64,000 bases of DNA from Scleromitrula shiraiana (taxonomy: Eukaryota; Ascomycota; Leotiomycetes; Helotiales; Sclerotiniaceae). Where the stretch lies: the NCBI GenBank assembly GCA_028455995.1, contig JABELC010000002.1, positions 3,596,001 through 3,660,000 of the forward strand, given 5' to 3'. Position numbers and translations under genes: made by a program. Shown here one piece after another: positions 10,388-22,591 of the stretch. Within the stretch, counting starts at the first letter, position 1. Every line of letters begins with the position of its first letter. The notes below the pieces were generated by a model, which was not told the DNA's origin, searched no databases, and worked only from the letters and a program-made list of their open reading frames with translations.

Positions 10388-12384
10388 CTCGGTTAAATTA
10401 AAATTGAAGCACGCGCAAATTACCGAAAAACCTCAAAATTGTGCTTCAACCCCATTTTATCACTTTTTTAAAAATTAATAATTTAATCAATAATGTTTTA
10501 AATATTTAAATTTTAATATCAATAAAATTATACAATCATATATTATAATATTAATATTTAACAAATTTTTTTAATAACTTTATAAATACTTTTATATTTC
10601 CTAAAATAAATGATATTATTAGATTCTAATATTAAATCTTTAATATTATATAATAAATTGAAATCACAATAGTTTTGAATAGAAACTTTTTGAATTAGAT
10701 TAAAAAAAATAATTATATTATAATATTTATTTTATTAATAAATAATTCTAATATTAAAAATATAATTATATTGAAAATATATAAAAAATAGTTAATAAAA
10801 GAGAGAATCAATTATACTAAAAAGATTAAGATTTAAGACTATATATACTTTATTTATTAAAACAATTATCTTCATTATATTCTATTATTTTTTTAAATTA
10901 ATTTTCTATATTTTCTATTTACTTATTGATTTATTAAATTAATATTTTGATTTATTTCTTCTTTTAAACTTAAATCATCTTTTTATCTATAATTGAAAAC
11001 ATTTTTCTTTTTTTAATTTAAACTTTAATATAATTTTATATATACTTTATTGTATTTAAATTAGGAAATTAGGGTAATTAGGTTATTCAAGCAATATTAA
11101 ATAGATTTATATATTTCTTGATAAACTTATTTATATATATAGATATATTATTTATTATAATCTTAATTTTATTATTATAATATTATATTTGAGCTTAATA
11201 ATCTTTTTTTTGCTATAGTTTTTGAACTCAAAAAGCAAAAAAAAGTGTAATAAAAAATTTTAATATATAGAATTAATCGATATTCTCTTTAAATTGATTA
11301 TCTTTATATACTATATAATTACATTTAAATACCTTAAATAATACGTTTTTACCCTTTTTTTTACCATCTTTATAAACTGTTTAATAAAAAATCAGATCTA
11401 GCTAATAAATAAAGATTTTAAAAAATTTTAAAGATTAAATCTTATCTTTTTTTCTATCTTTTTAATTTTAAATTCTTTTTTTAAATTTAATTTAAATAAA
11501 TCATTATATTTCTACATTATATTTTTTATCTCTTTTCTCTTTTTTTCCATTTTCTTTTTAAAGATTCTATACGATTCAAAAAGCTTCCCTCATTTAAATG
11601 CATTTATAAACTCTATCTTTTGATATGTTTATTTTAAAATAGATTAAACAATATCAAAGTAAAAATATTTAATTGGATTATATTAATAATACTTTTTATT
11701 ATATTTAAAATGTTTATTAACTTAATCTATAAATACATAAAATTTTATATCGATATTTAAAAAATAATGTATAAATTATATATATTTTTAATATATAAAT
11801 AGATTCAATTCGAGTTTTTTGGTATTAAAAATAAAAGATTTTTTATAATTATATATAATTTAAAAAAATTTATTATAAAATATAAATAATTTAAATTCAA
11901 AAATTTGTTAATTAATTTCTTTAAAACAAAATTTATAATTATAGATATATATTTTAATAATTTTTTATTTTTAATCTTTATTAAATATAACTTTTCAACT
12001 CTTCTTTTTAAAAGTTTTTTAAATATTTTTAATATTAAATAAAAATCTATAATATCTTTTTATTTAATTATTTATCTTTTACAAACATTTAATAATTACA
12101 TTTCTTTTTAAATCTAATATATAAATAATTTCCCTATAAATTACTTTAAAATATCAAATAATTAAAAACTTATAGATCTTCTTTAATAAAATCTCTATTC
12201 GTATAAACTCAAGTTTTTATAGTTTACAAATTCCATTTTTATAGTTTTTATAAACTATTTTTTATTAAATATAATTTAAAATTGATGAAGTTATTAAAGT
12301 TAGCGTAAAGGTAAAAAAACGCGTTTGGGGAGTTTTGAGGCGATTCGCTTATTTTGCGCGTGCTTCAATTTTAATTTAACCGAG
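10388..12384. mobile_element. Element B: 2.0 kb TIR transposon, RIP-degraded
   Basis: Ends share the family TIR: the left reads CTCGGTTAAATTAAAATTGA then AGCACGCGCAAA, and the right end is its reverse complement with very few changes; similarity lasts ~52 bp. A TA lies outside both ends (10386-10387, 12385-12386). Unlike A and C it lacks long inverted arms, and its ~2 kb size is what a full-length Tc1/mariner or pogo/Fot1-type element would have. The interior is so AT-rich that no transposase can be read in any frame. It is a candidate for the degraded autonomous relative of A and C, sharing only the TIR with them. Confidence 0.7.
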
Positions 12385-12998
12385 TAGAGGCTACAAAATG
12401 TAGTTTGCTACTGGTGGTTCATCAAAACAAGATCAGGCCTGTAAACGTGAGGTCGTGACGTGAAGTGAAATTTAGCTTACATAATCATACATGTGTAATC
12501 TGATGATGGCCCTCCACTCGAGGCCTCTTTTATTCCTTTACTATTCCTACAATTTCTCAATGACTTGTCAATTTCTAAGAATAATAATTATTTCATACAC
12601 ATTTCTAACTTGCCTGACTCTTATTCATGACCATTAAAGAACACATTCAACAAACATGAATAAATACAAAACATCCAAAATAACGCATGCGCTAGGTCAG
12701 CTGGTCAATGACACATCCGGATACACCTGACTTTGTCTGCTGAGTTATAGCCACAAGCTATCTATTTAATCAACCAAAATGTTATATAGAGACATACACT
12801 CGCATTCCATCTTTGAAAATATTTTGCAAATATAAGAACCATAACACAGGAATAAAACTGCAATATTAAATAATAGTTTTGTCTGACGGAATTTGTAAGT
12901 CGATAATCAAATATCATATTCGTTATTCCACTCTTTTTTTCCAAGTCATACACTGGGAGAGGTCGAAATCTCCACAAGGAAGCCAGCCAGCCAGATCT
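12385..12998. other. Flank of element B and 5' region of the next gene
   Basis: Composition returns to normal directly after the TA at 12385-12386. The last part is the likely promoter and 5' UTR of the gene starting at 12999. An upstream extension of its frame to 12879 has no ATG. Confidence 0.4.
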
Positions 12999-13841
12999 AT
13001 GCCCCGTTCTCGTAGATCTCGAAGAGAAACGAAAGATCTACCGAGCCGAGCTCATTCCTCCAAGCGAAGGCCATCGCTCTCCGCACAATCATCATCTAGC
13101 TCCAGTTCTTCTCAATCGTTTACTCGGCAGAAACTCTCGCATAGAAAATCACGACGAGCTCGACGTTCTCTCGAGAGCGCACTTGAGCAAGAGCGTAGAA
13201 TACGGAAGAGAATCGAAAGAGATATCGAAGCTTTGTCTGGTGCAACAGAAGCCATGAAGCTTGGAAAGGATATATCCAAATCCGTTGAGAAAGCTGAAGG
13301 GCCAGTCAAGAAACTAGGGAAAGTCCTCTTGTGGAGTGCGCCTTTGATTCTTGCTGGTCTTGAGATCAGACATGAAATTCATCATCAGGCACATAAGAGA
13401 AGGATGATGGAAAAGGAATTTGAGAAGGCACATTTAGATATTGAGCTTCAACTGGGAAGATCTGGGAAATCGGAGAAGTTCTCCATCGAAGGAACGAAAA
13501 CAAGGGGTTCGAATGATGACACGGACGAGGTTGATAGACGTGTCAGTGTATCCCGTGGCAAAGATAAAACCTGTCGTCCACCAATTGAACGGGATGATCA
13601 GATGTATCACATCTTGCCCATAGGACGCTCTGTTATTCGTGAAAGTCTAGAGTATCGATCAAGTCTTCCACCACCACCACCACCACCACCACCACCACTC
13701 CTTATTCCTGATTTGCCGGTTCAAGAGATTTGGGAAGATAGACGAAGAAGAGTTAGGGTCAAGTCACCTGGTGCTAGAGAAGTTCGTTTTCCTCGACGTC
13801 GTTCGTGCTCAGAATCTGTCTATGAATATGAGCAATGGTGA
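12999..13841 (+). CDS. Unrecognised basic protein with hydrophobic segment and polyproline tract
   Basis: The single exon encodes 280 residues from the first ATG in frame (MPRSRRSRRETK...). Residues 1-55 are very rich in Arg and Ser. Residues ~55-120 are charged and probably helical (SLESALEQERRIRKRIERD...). A hydrophobic stretch VLLWSAPLILAGL (~residues 110-123) is a possible membrane segment, followed by a His-rich stretch (RHEIHHQAHKRR). A run of about 11 prolines encoded by CCA repeats at ~13669-13699 precedes a basic C-terminus ending ESVYEYEQW. I do not know the family. The gene lies 0.6 kb from element B and looks intact. The CCA microsatellite makes the proline tract prone to length variation between strains. 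Confidence 0.6.
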   Translation: MPRSRRSRRETKDLPSRAHSSKRRPSLSAQSSSSSSSSQSFTRQKLSHRKSRRARRSLESALEQERRIRKRIERDIEALSGATEAMKLGKDISKSVEKAEGPVKKLGKVLLWSAPLILAGLEIRHEIHHQAHKRRMMEKEFEKAHLDIELQLGRSGKSEKFSIEGTKTRGSNDDTDEVDRRVSVSRGKDKTCRPPIERDDQMYHILPIGRSVIRESLEYRSSLPPPPPPPPPPLLIPDLPVQEIWEDRRRRVRVKSPGAREVRFPRRRSCSESVYEYEQW

Positions 13842-16800
13842 TTCATTTGTTTACTTTCACGTCATTTTTTTATTTTTATGTATTAGATCTTGAGGTTATT
13901 AGGGTCTTCGCAGATTACATTAGAGTTATGTTTCTGGTGTTTCGGGTTACTTTATTTTATTTGGGAATTTTGCATTGTTTCGTACTTTGAGCGTTAGATG
14001 ATAGAGATAATGGACACTCTACACTGATAGTTCATTATTCACCCTATTTCCAATACGATACCCCTCACAATTTATTCAGTCTTTCCTATATAGATTTCTA
14101 TATTATCCTATTCAAGAACTATAAACATTATCTCTATGTGTAGTCTTATTCTGAGCCTAAGTTGATTATTATTGTCGTCGAAAATAATCCATATACAGTA
14201 TCCATTTACTTCACCATTCACTCTACCAGCCCATTTTCCGCTTTCCGTCTCCACAATTCGATAAAATTGTTGAGAATCTCTCTAGCTGTATACAAAACTC
14301 TCGCAGGACTCGATTTGCAAAAATTTAAAATTTCCTAGAATTCTAAGGCTGGCGCTCTCAGACCCAGAGGAAAGAAGTCTTTGTACTCTTATCTCAGCCT
14401 CACTTAATGTGATTCAAGTTTCTTTTCTTCGCCTTTTCCTCAAATCTCCAAGGACCTTACCTCTGCTGTCAAAAATTTCTACTGCTGTCTAAAATCTGTG
14501 GTTATTATCGTTGTCATAGCTGATGTTTATCGTTGCTATGTATACATTGTCTGTCCAGAAGATAGTGATCATAATGTGCCTTTTTTCCCCTATTAATAAT
14601 TGGTCTTCAATCTTATATGATCTAAATTACTACTGAGAATTCTGCGTGGTTCTACATTCTTCAAGATTTCTAGATCTGCAATGTCTTGATACTCAATACA
14701 AACCCCGTCTCGCTGTCATATATATAGAGGAACCGAGAACTAGTTTAGGTGAAGATGAGATACCCGTAATACGTCGTAGAAACAGACCCACTATGTCTGG
14801 TATTGATATTCTTAATAAATTTTCGGGGTTATCCACAAGAGAAAGGAGGTACCAGCTCGGGTGAGTCTCTCATCTATGGAACTCTCAAAAATGGAACCTC
14901 TGAATTTAACGCCAATGGTCAATCCACGAACGGTCAAATATATATAAATACCTCCATAGTAGGTCCCAAATCAAGATCAGACAAGAGTGTGGATAATAGA
15001 TCCTGACATTCTATATAAGAGCAGCCTTCCGCTACTGCAAGAACTCTCCAGTGCGCAAATCTCTGCCATGGGTAGACTTCTTTGAAGCGCTGTGTTTCTT
15101 GCTCAACCCTCTAGCATACGTCGTACTATGAGGTATTTCGGTGTGTTCTGTTGATATTTTCATTGTTACCATAACTAAAGAATCAATTGAATTATGCTGA
15201 CTCTTGGATAACTACTCATATGTTGTCGGGTTACTGTTATTGCTGCCACTTATACTGTCATTGTCGCTTTATAACCCACTCGATTGTTTTTACATAAATT
15301 CATTGCCAAAACTTCATGACTTCATAACCATATACAAGATCTGATCACTCCCCCATCCATAATGCATTAGAATATTCCCAGTTCTGATATCTCATCAAAG
15401 TTCAACAAGAAGGTCTTGCATGAGCCATCATTCAAGCCGAGTCCACGATTTGCAGTATTCATGAAGAAGCCCAAACCTATTCCAGCACAATTGTCATTTA
15501 TCCACCCCATACCCTCCACTATCGGGGTCATCCCGTCAATCTCCTACTTAATTTCCAACCAATATCATTCAAAGATACGCGTATTCACTTCCTTCCAAAA
15601 TACCTTTACTCAAATCCCATCACCCCCTCCTCCTCCTCCTTCTTCTCTCTCGTACCCCTCTTCCCCTTCCTCAACAGTATTATTCAAGTTTCTACAGGAA
15701 CCATCCTAAGCTTGGTTACAACAGTAGACTAAGTTCTTTAAAGAAAACATCTTCAGGTCCTGACAGTAAACCATTTTTTATGGTTTCCTATGAATCTAGA
15801 TTTTAAGACTTCTCTAGGTTGATTTTCACTCCTACTTCTATCTTATGCCCTCTCCTTTTTCTTCTTATGTTGTCGTTTATTTCTCTCTTGTTGTCAATCT
15901 TCATTGCCATTTCACTGTCACTATCAACCTAAGTGTTGTCATTCATCCCTACTCCCAAAAATGCCTACACTTTTCTCAAGATCAATATTCATTACAGTCC
16001 TCTCCAACGGGCACCTACAACAGGTTGATAGCTCCACTAACTGCTACTGTCCGACTGGCTGTTACTCTCGCACCTGCAATCGTCCCTGTTCTTGCAGAGC
16101 TAATATGATACCTAGTCAATCATTACAATATCGTGGCATCTTCATCCCCCGGCCTCATAAAAATTATGCTATGGGACAGAGTAACTGGGTGAACATGCCT
16201 ACTCATCTTTCCTTGTACAACTTTAAACAGATCAATGCCTACATATCATACTGTTTTGTGCCTTGATTAGAGACTTTTGTGTTAAATCCAGAAACAGCTC
16301 TCTGTATAGCTGTCTGGCATCTATTAAAACAATGGGCAAGAGTTGAATTGCTTTTATAAGATGCCGGACAGTATTCTTGTTAATCAAGCCTAGCTAGTGA
16401 TTTTTGATATCTCAATCTGCTAGCAAAATTATTGGGTGGGGAGATGACGGTTATACTATACAACTCCTAGATATAATACCACTATTCCTACATCGTTGCC
16501 ATTACCATTGCCACCACAATTGCCAGCCACTGCCCAAGAGATTGTCATTGTCACCCTTCGAAGATATATTTCCCCACCGTCAATTTTCAGTTTTCAACAA
16601 CCTATTTCTGATTTCCCACACTCTAGTGTCGAAACCCTGACATGTATATCTCCCCCTCCCACAGAACCGAATACAGGCTTCAGGCTTCATTGGAACACCA
16701 GCCGTGACTTTCATACGCAGTCTCCATTCAAAGTACCATAGAGAATCTCATCTCGGAAGGGGGAGATGAGGTATTCTTATATGAGCGGAGTAAATTGAAG

Positions 16801-17284
16801 TTACGTTGGTCAATGGATGGAGGGATAGATTTACTTGCTTATGATAGCCAACCAGAAACCTCAAAGTGAGGAGTTGAGAGATGATATTAAGTTGGAAGTC
16901 CAGGATTGCTATTTGTTGGCTGTGTTGGGAGTATGGAGCTATCTCTCATCACGTCACATCATATATAACGGAGGAAAGGTGACAATAGGCGGATTTCAGG
17001 GGGTATTTCTAATTTTGTTTGATATCTTTTGCTGCCATCTTTGTTGTGTTTCATGTCCTCATCTCTCCAGTGCTTTTGATGTGATAACTCTATAAAGAGC
17101 TAAAAACTTTAGGATGTCTGCAACTCTTTTAAGCATTGCTCTCGATAAATCGACTTTATCCCGTTCATTAACAGATGAACAAAGCATAAGAGCAAATGTC
17201 CTTTTTGTTTCGGATCCTGGTATAGTATGCAACCCACAAAGAATCCATGTTATAAATTGAGTGATCCATTCTCTAATCGAACAA
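13842..17284. other. Long gene-free stretch with scattered weak open frames
   Basis: 3.4 kb with normal base composition but no gene I can support. Short frames at 14646-14864 (EEPRTSLGEDEIPVIRRRN...) and 14803-15006 overlap and might be joined by a splice near 14862 (GTGAGT), but I recognise no family. 15600-15700 is a pyrimidine-rich tract (CCTCCT repeats) giving Pro/Ser-rich frames. Other frames at 15845-16741 look like chance. It could hold decayed genes or a non-coding transcript. Confidence 0.4.
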
Positions 17285-18218
17285 TCAATCTGTCCTCCTC
17301 CATTTATGATCATCCTCACCCGCATTCTCCCCATTCGGCGTCTCAATATCCTCTCTTCTCCTAACTCTCCCCGCACCCTCTCCAAGAACCTCTACCGCTC
17401 CACTATTTGCCTCTCCCTCCCCATTCCCTTCTCCACCACCTTCACCAATCCAATTTCCCTCCTCATCAAAAAACTCCCCCACATTCTCCGCCGTGATCCA
17501 CCCACCGCTCCCCGGAAACGGAGGCGGTAATCCCCCATCCGAAACACCCATCTGTACACCCGGTATTCCACTCCCCTCGTACCCAACGCTCCCTTCAAAT
17601 TGTATCCTGTCTCCCCCTACATCTTCCATTTCGTCGTCTTCGTCTGGGATGAGATTCGAACAGTTGGTTAGGGCTTCATATACAGCTTGTGTGGAAGAGA
17701 GGTCGGAGGGTATAATTGATAGTTCGATTATATTTGGGAGGTCATCGCCGGCTAGGGGGGGTGTTTCTAATTGCATGAAGAGACCGGTTACTTCTTTTGA
17801 AGAGTCGGATGGATCGGAGAGTCGTTGGATTGCGTGGAGAGAGATGGATGTATAGGGGATTGAAAGACCGATTGAAGTGCTTTTGTTGAAGATTGTTACA
17901 TTTCTGGATATGTGTTACTTTCTAGACCGTGTGTGTATGTAGATTGTGAGAAGAGAGGGAGAATTACTCGGTAGAAATAAAAACATCCACGGTTTCTACT
18001 GCCACATTATCTGAGCCTTCGGAGCTCTGTGCTGGACCATCTGCAAAGAATGGAAGTTCTTTTACATATTCTCCAGTTGTAACTGCTCGCGCCTCAGTGG
18101 CATGGTAGTGAAGAATTGGTCTAGCATCGTAGAATGTACTCGGTGTTTGCGACTGATGTTCTGCGAGAGGGGTAAAGGATTCCACAGCTGGAGCCGTATT
18201 TATAGTTGTTAAAGGCAT
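17285..18218 (-). CDS. pICln / Lot5 homologue (methylosome subunit-like)
   Basis: Two exons, 18218-17968 and 17903-17285 (intron 17967-17904, 64 nt), encode 289 residues. The N-terminus (ESFTPLAEHQSQTPSTFYDA) and the downstream FNKSTSIGLSIPYTSISLHA are typical of the fungal Lot5/pICln family, whose PH-like fold spans roughly residues 15-165 here. An acidic stretch DEDDEMED follows, then GGWITAENVGEFFDEEGNW and a Gly/Glu-rich tail. In animals and fission yeast pICln is a chaperone that holds Sm proteins for the PRMT5 methylosome during snRNP assembly; in yeast Lot5 is poorly characterised. The exact role here is inferred from family only. The splice joins GA|A to keep the frame. Its neighbour, the bZIP gene, lies 0.7 kb upstream on the same strand, too far for any shared transcript to be assumed. 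Confidence 0.85.
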
Positions 18219-18916
18219 CTTAGAAACAATTGTAGTCCCACAAGCTCATAAAATATTGTTTATTTCGTTTAATATTCTAAAACTTCCAGTGAAAAAGTGA
18301 TCTGTTAGTTATTTACTCGTAAGGCTGATAGCTTCAACTTGTTGGAAATTTCTGGAGAAATGCGCCGGGAACGGAGATTTGTTTATCCATGATGGCTTAC
18401 CTAATATATGATAGCTCAAGTTAGCCAGCACGTCATTTGCGTGAGAATTTCGATCATGAAAATTTTATATAACAGTTATCATCCATCAGAATAATTCAAC
18501 TCAACAGGATCTTGCTGCTCCCAAAATCCATCGATATTTTTGATTAGAATCTTAGGCTATTGAAATCATACCGGCGAAACCTCGGGTATTGTGTAGATGT
18601 TTCCTTTCACATAAATCTCATCGAACACATGGATTTTATCATTGCCATCGGCTCCAGCTTGGAAGGTATACAGTATTTAGGTAGGGTATCTCAAAATATT
18701 GCTTGTTGAAAGAACCGTTATCTTCGAATATGACTCTCCATACCTAAGACGAGTGCTGGTGGAAAGAGGAAGGGAATCAGTCTTTGAAAGAAACATACTA
18801 GTACTGTTAAAATAACAACATAAAACTGGTCCCAGAGAGAAGTTGGTTCTACAGAACTCATTAATCGCCACTCATTAGCACCTAATAACTATTCACAAAT
18901 ACTGATCACCATTTTT
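18219..18916. other. Intergenic between bZIP 3' end and pICln start
   Basis: Contains the presumed 3' UTR of the bZIP gene and the promoter of the pICln gene. The minus-strand frame at 18677-18871 is not protein-like. Nothing else was identified. Confidence 0.4.
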
Positions 18917-19697
18917 TTATCCTTCTCTTTCTCCTTCTTCCTCCGCGCCTCCTTCCTCTTCCATCTCCAATCCCTCTTTCCACTTAATCCTGCCCATGAC
19001 TAGCTCTTTCAGAAATCCATTTTCCCCTTCCAATTCCTTTATTCTTCCTTCCATTCTCCCAATTATCTCCTTTTTCTCCATCACATTTCTCTCTAAACTT
19101 CTTTCCCTTTGTTTTTTCTTCTGTCGAAATCGTGCTGAAGCCGCAGTAGATGCATCTCTTTTGGCATTTGATTCGCGAGATGAGATACTTTGTGAGCGGG
19201 AAGGATTACTTTCAGCGTGTAGGGGAGCGGAAGGTGTTTGGTGGTGGAGATAGGGATGTATGGGTACAGCTAAGCAAAGTTGTTAGTAAGTGGACTTTGG
19301 TAAATTTTACAATATTATTGTTGGCAACAGCGAGAGCTTTGCGATCGTTTGTCTGTTTGATGCATTCAATCTCTGAGTGGATTATGAAAGGCAGCTCCAC
19401 AACATAAGAGATGGACTAACCTTGAGTATCACCCCAATTCATCACTCCTCCCCACATGCTATCCACCGAACTTTCGCTACTATCAGAGGCGCAATATTGT
19501 GCTGGAGATATATCGAAACCCTGTTGGTTTTGCAATGGTTGTCCATAATTCTCGAGATCGTTATGGGACAATGCTGGATCTAAGTATAGAAGGTCTTGAG
19601 GTTGATATCCTAAAGAATGGTCGAATGGTTGTGATGGATAGAGTTCCTGAGTTTCTGGCATTGGACGAATAGCAGGATATAACCGTGTATTCGACAT
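18917..19697 (-). CDS. bZIP transcription factor of the CYS-3/MetR type
   Basis: Exon 1 is 19697-19421 and exon 2 is 19269-18917, with an intron of 151 nt carrying an ACTAAC branch site, giving 209 residues. Residues 1-110 are acidic/Pro/Gln-rich, a likely activation region. The basic region, residues ~129-150, reads KRDASTAASARFRQKKKQRE. The leucine-zipper part runs to ~190 (heptads around SLERNVMEKKEIIGRMEGRI and ENGFLKELV). The TAASARFR core and N..LK.L(V/I) end are characteristic of the CYS-3/MetR family that activates sulfur-assimilation and methionine genes in Neurospora and Aspergillus. Length is close to CYS-3 (236 residues). Other small bZIPs share the core, so assignment as the sulfur master regulator is not certain; a paralogue is possible. 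The C-terminus is highly acidic (EEEGGAEEEGER). Confidence 0.8.
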
Positions 19698-22591
19698 GAT
19701 GGACTTTCTGATGTGCTCGCCGTTGTAACAAGGGAGCGCAATGTCTCAAGGGTGATGCACCAGTCGATGGACTCGAGCACGAGGCTAAATCGTTTTGCAA
19801 TTGATGGTGGGATATGTCCGATTTTATGGCTATTCGTTGGTGACGATGGAAGTATGTATTATGTAAGTTTGCCCGAATAATAAAGTGGTTTTGCAAAAGA
19901 ATACAGACAATAAAGTGGATAAGATGTAACCCTTTCAAGTAAAGATTGGAGATCTATTATAGAGAAGTTTCATCATAAAAGTGTTAACTTTGTAGACTTT
20001 TTATAATATATCATAAAGATCTGATAATAATAGATAAAAATTAGATTATGTTTTAGTTAGGTTGAAAAGCTTAATTTGATGTTAATTCAACGAATAATAT
20101 CAAAATTTTGTTTCCTTTTTCAAGATTTTCAATTCAGCTAGATTTGATTTTGAAAACTTACTTCTGGACCGGTTGAGGCATGTGGATACTATCCACCTTA
20201 TTGAATCACTCTAATGAGACTGGTGGGAAGACTTTCTCTATGTGCTAGCGTGGGGTTAGTGCCGAAAAGATGGGGTGAGGCGTTGTAAGATGCAGATGAC
20301 TGGGTCCTAGGCCTGTCTAGAATTGCATTGACGGGAAGAAAAATTCCTTGAATAGGTGTAGTTACCTTTGAATTGTGGATATAGATCTGCGTGGACCGAT
20401 TGAAGACTCTAGCTTGCGTGCTTGCGAAAGCTCTTCCTGCGAGTACTTTCTATGCGATGGCTAGAAATTCTTCGTTGTATTCTAGATCTTATCTTTATAG
20501 TGGCGGACTCGCTGATTTTGTGTAACTAGAGTTGTCTTCAAAGGTAGTATTCGGAGGTTTATCTTGAGCTCATGACCTCGGAACGGGAGCGAATTCCCTG
20601 ATACCTCCAAGGATATGTATTACAGAAAGTAAATTTGAGCCTTGTCACACTCTTTTCTTTAAGGGGAGCGAGAAGTTATAGCAACTTTACAATAACGGAA
20701 CAAAGAATCGGGTCAGATCTTTTTAGGAGATAAACAAGTGCTTCACACAGTACATATATTGACATCAAAGAAGTTAAGTTCTTGAAGTGATGAGTCCACT
20801 TATCATCTCACTTATGCAAGGAAACGAATCATGTTCATCATCTCGCACAGTTTCATTCGGCAACTAACGTCGTAAATGCAACTTCTAAATCCCCGATATG
20901 GTCCACTTTGACATCTTGCTAAGTGAAGGAAGGAAATTGGGTGGTACTATTCAAGGCGGAGCGGAAATCATTGGGAAAGAGGATTAGCTCCATGATCCGA
21001 GGAGCAAATTTTTCTCAATAGCTTGCTTTTGTTCTTGTTTTATATTCGATATTAATATCCTTTGATTGATCTTTGACACAGATAAATGTCCAATCAGCCA
21101 ATAAATCGAATCGCTTTAGTCAAAACTGTTGATAGGAATAGTCCGCGGTGGAGAAGGATCAAGCATGAAGTTACCGCTAATCGTTCTCTTCATCTTAGAT
21201 AGTGATACATACTTAGTTAGGTACATTTGTGGGGTTGAGGTATCAACCTCGGAAAAGTTATTTCCCCTCGCTCTTGACTCAAGTTGTGTTCTTTCCCCGC
21301 CAAAAATTGTGTCAATATCAATATCAGATCGTCTTTTTGATACGAATTCCGAGATAGGTTTTCTTTATTCATAACATCATATCTAATACAAAACAAACAA
21401 TTTGATACCAAATTTTCGATGAATGAAATTGGAGATTGCTCTTTTCTTATGTATGAGAGATATTATGGGGCTTGAAATTACTTTTCGTGGTTTCGTTGTG
21501 TTGACTCGTTGATAATGAGCACGCAATACAGGGGTGCGATGAGGTATTCGAATTTACGCGAGAGGATTACAACAACTTTTTTTGATTCTTTTTGTAACTA
21601 GATAGACTCAATGAGTTTCATCAAACTCTTGATGATATTTATGAGTATGAAAATGAACGCCGAAAAAGAATGAAGTTATTTTCATTGTTTGAGAATTGAT
21701 TTGAAATATTTGCTGGATATTGCTGAGGTTATGGCTCAATAAGGATCAAATTTCACCATCTTCCATACTCTTTCTCTATGTTAAAACTTAAAGACCAATG
21801 GAGAAACGAAGTCTCACAGCAACTTAACAGTGAGCTCCAAGAATTCAACAAAATTCAACGAAATGAGCAAGTGCTTGAGAGAACCGAAACTGTTTGGATA
21901 TAGGACGAGAAAGCATCATGTCTTAATCTCCGGTCTACCACTGGTAGAACATTTGATATGCTCGCCTTGGAGTATCTAATAAAACATAAAAATTCACAAA
22001 TACAATTGTTTGACATCCAAGCGGGATGCTCAAGTATTTGAGTGAAGAGGTTTAAGATCATCTTTTGTCGCAGTAAGATCCGCTGACTGACATCTCAACT
22101 TAATCCTGCGATGCAATATTATTATTATCAATAACAATCCAACGCAAAAACAAAGTCGTTTACATCGCAGTAATGTTTCCTGTTTTTAATCCTCCCCCTC
22201 CTCATCGTTTGACATTCTTTGCACAAATATTCAATTTAAATAACCTCCATCACCGACGGAGCTTAACATCCAGAATATCACAAAGCTGTAGAACTGTCTT
22301 GACTCTCAATCCTGACTTGCAACACTACTCTATTGAATAAGTGCAAATATGAGATGTTATGGATGCCTCAATAATATTTTTGTTGAACCACGTATTCTGT
22401 GGAAGCAGCACTTGCTGTGTTGTCTCAAGCAAAATTGAGGGGTTAAACGTCTGATGTACTACAGTGCGCCAACAACCTCACATCCAGAACATAACAATTT
22501 ATCCTTCACAAACGATCTGTTTCGACTGCAAGCTGCGACAACAAAGTCCAAAATCTCATCTTCCCAAATTTCCACAATTTATCATTGGCTA
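19698..22591. other. Gene-free 2.9 kb before the second AT island
   Basis: The first ~300 bases are the probable promoter and 5' UTR of the bZIP gene. After that I see no protein-like frame longer than ~80 codons, no repeat family and no RNA gene. Base composition is moderately AT-rich. It may contain regulatory DNA or old decayed sequence. The outer inverted repeat of the next island begins at 22592. Confidence 0.4.

Noticed and set aside
9341..12384. CRISPR-like or origin-like AT repeats
   Set aside because: No regular spacer pattern; the inverted arms and TA flanks explain the structure as transposons in a eukaryotic genome.
20560..20620. tRNA-like bases in the gene-free stretch
   Set aside because: No acceptor stem or anticodon arm could be folded by eye.
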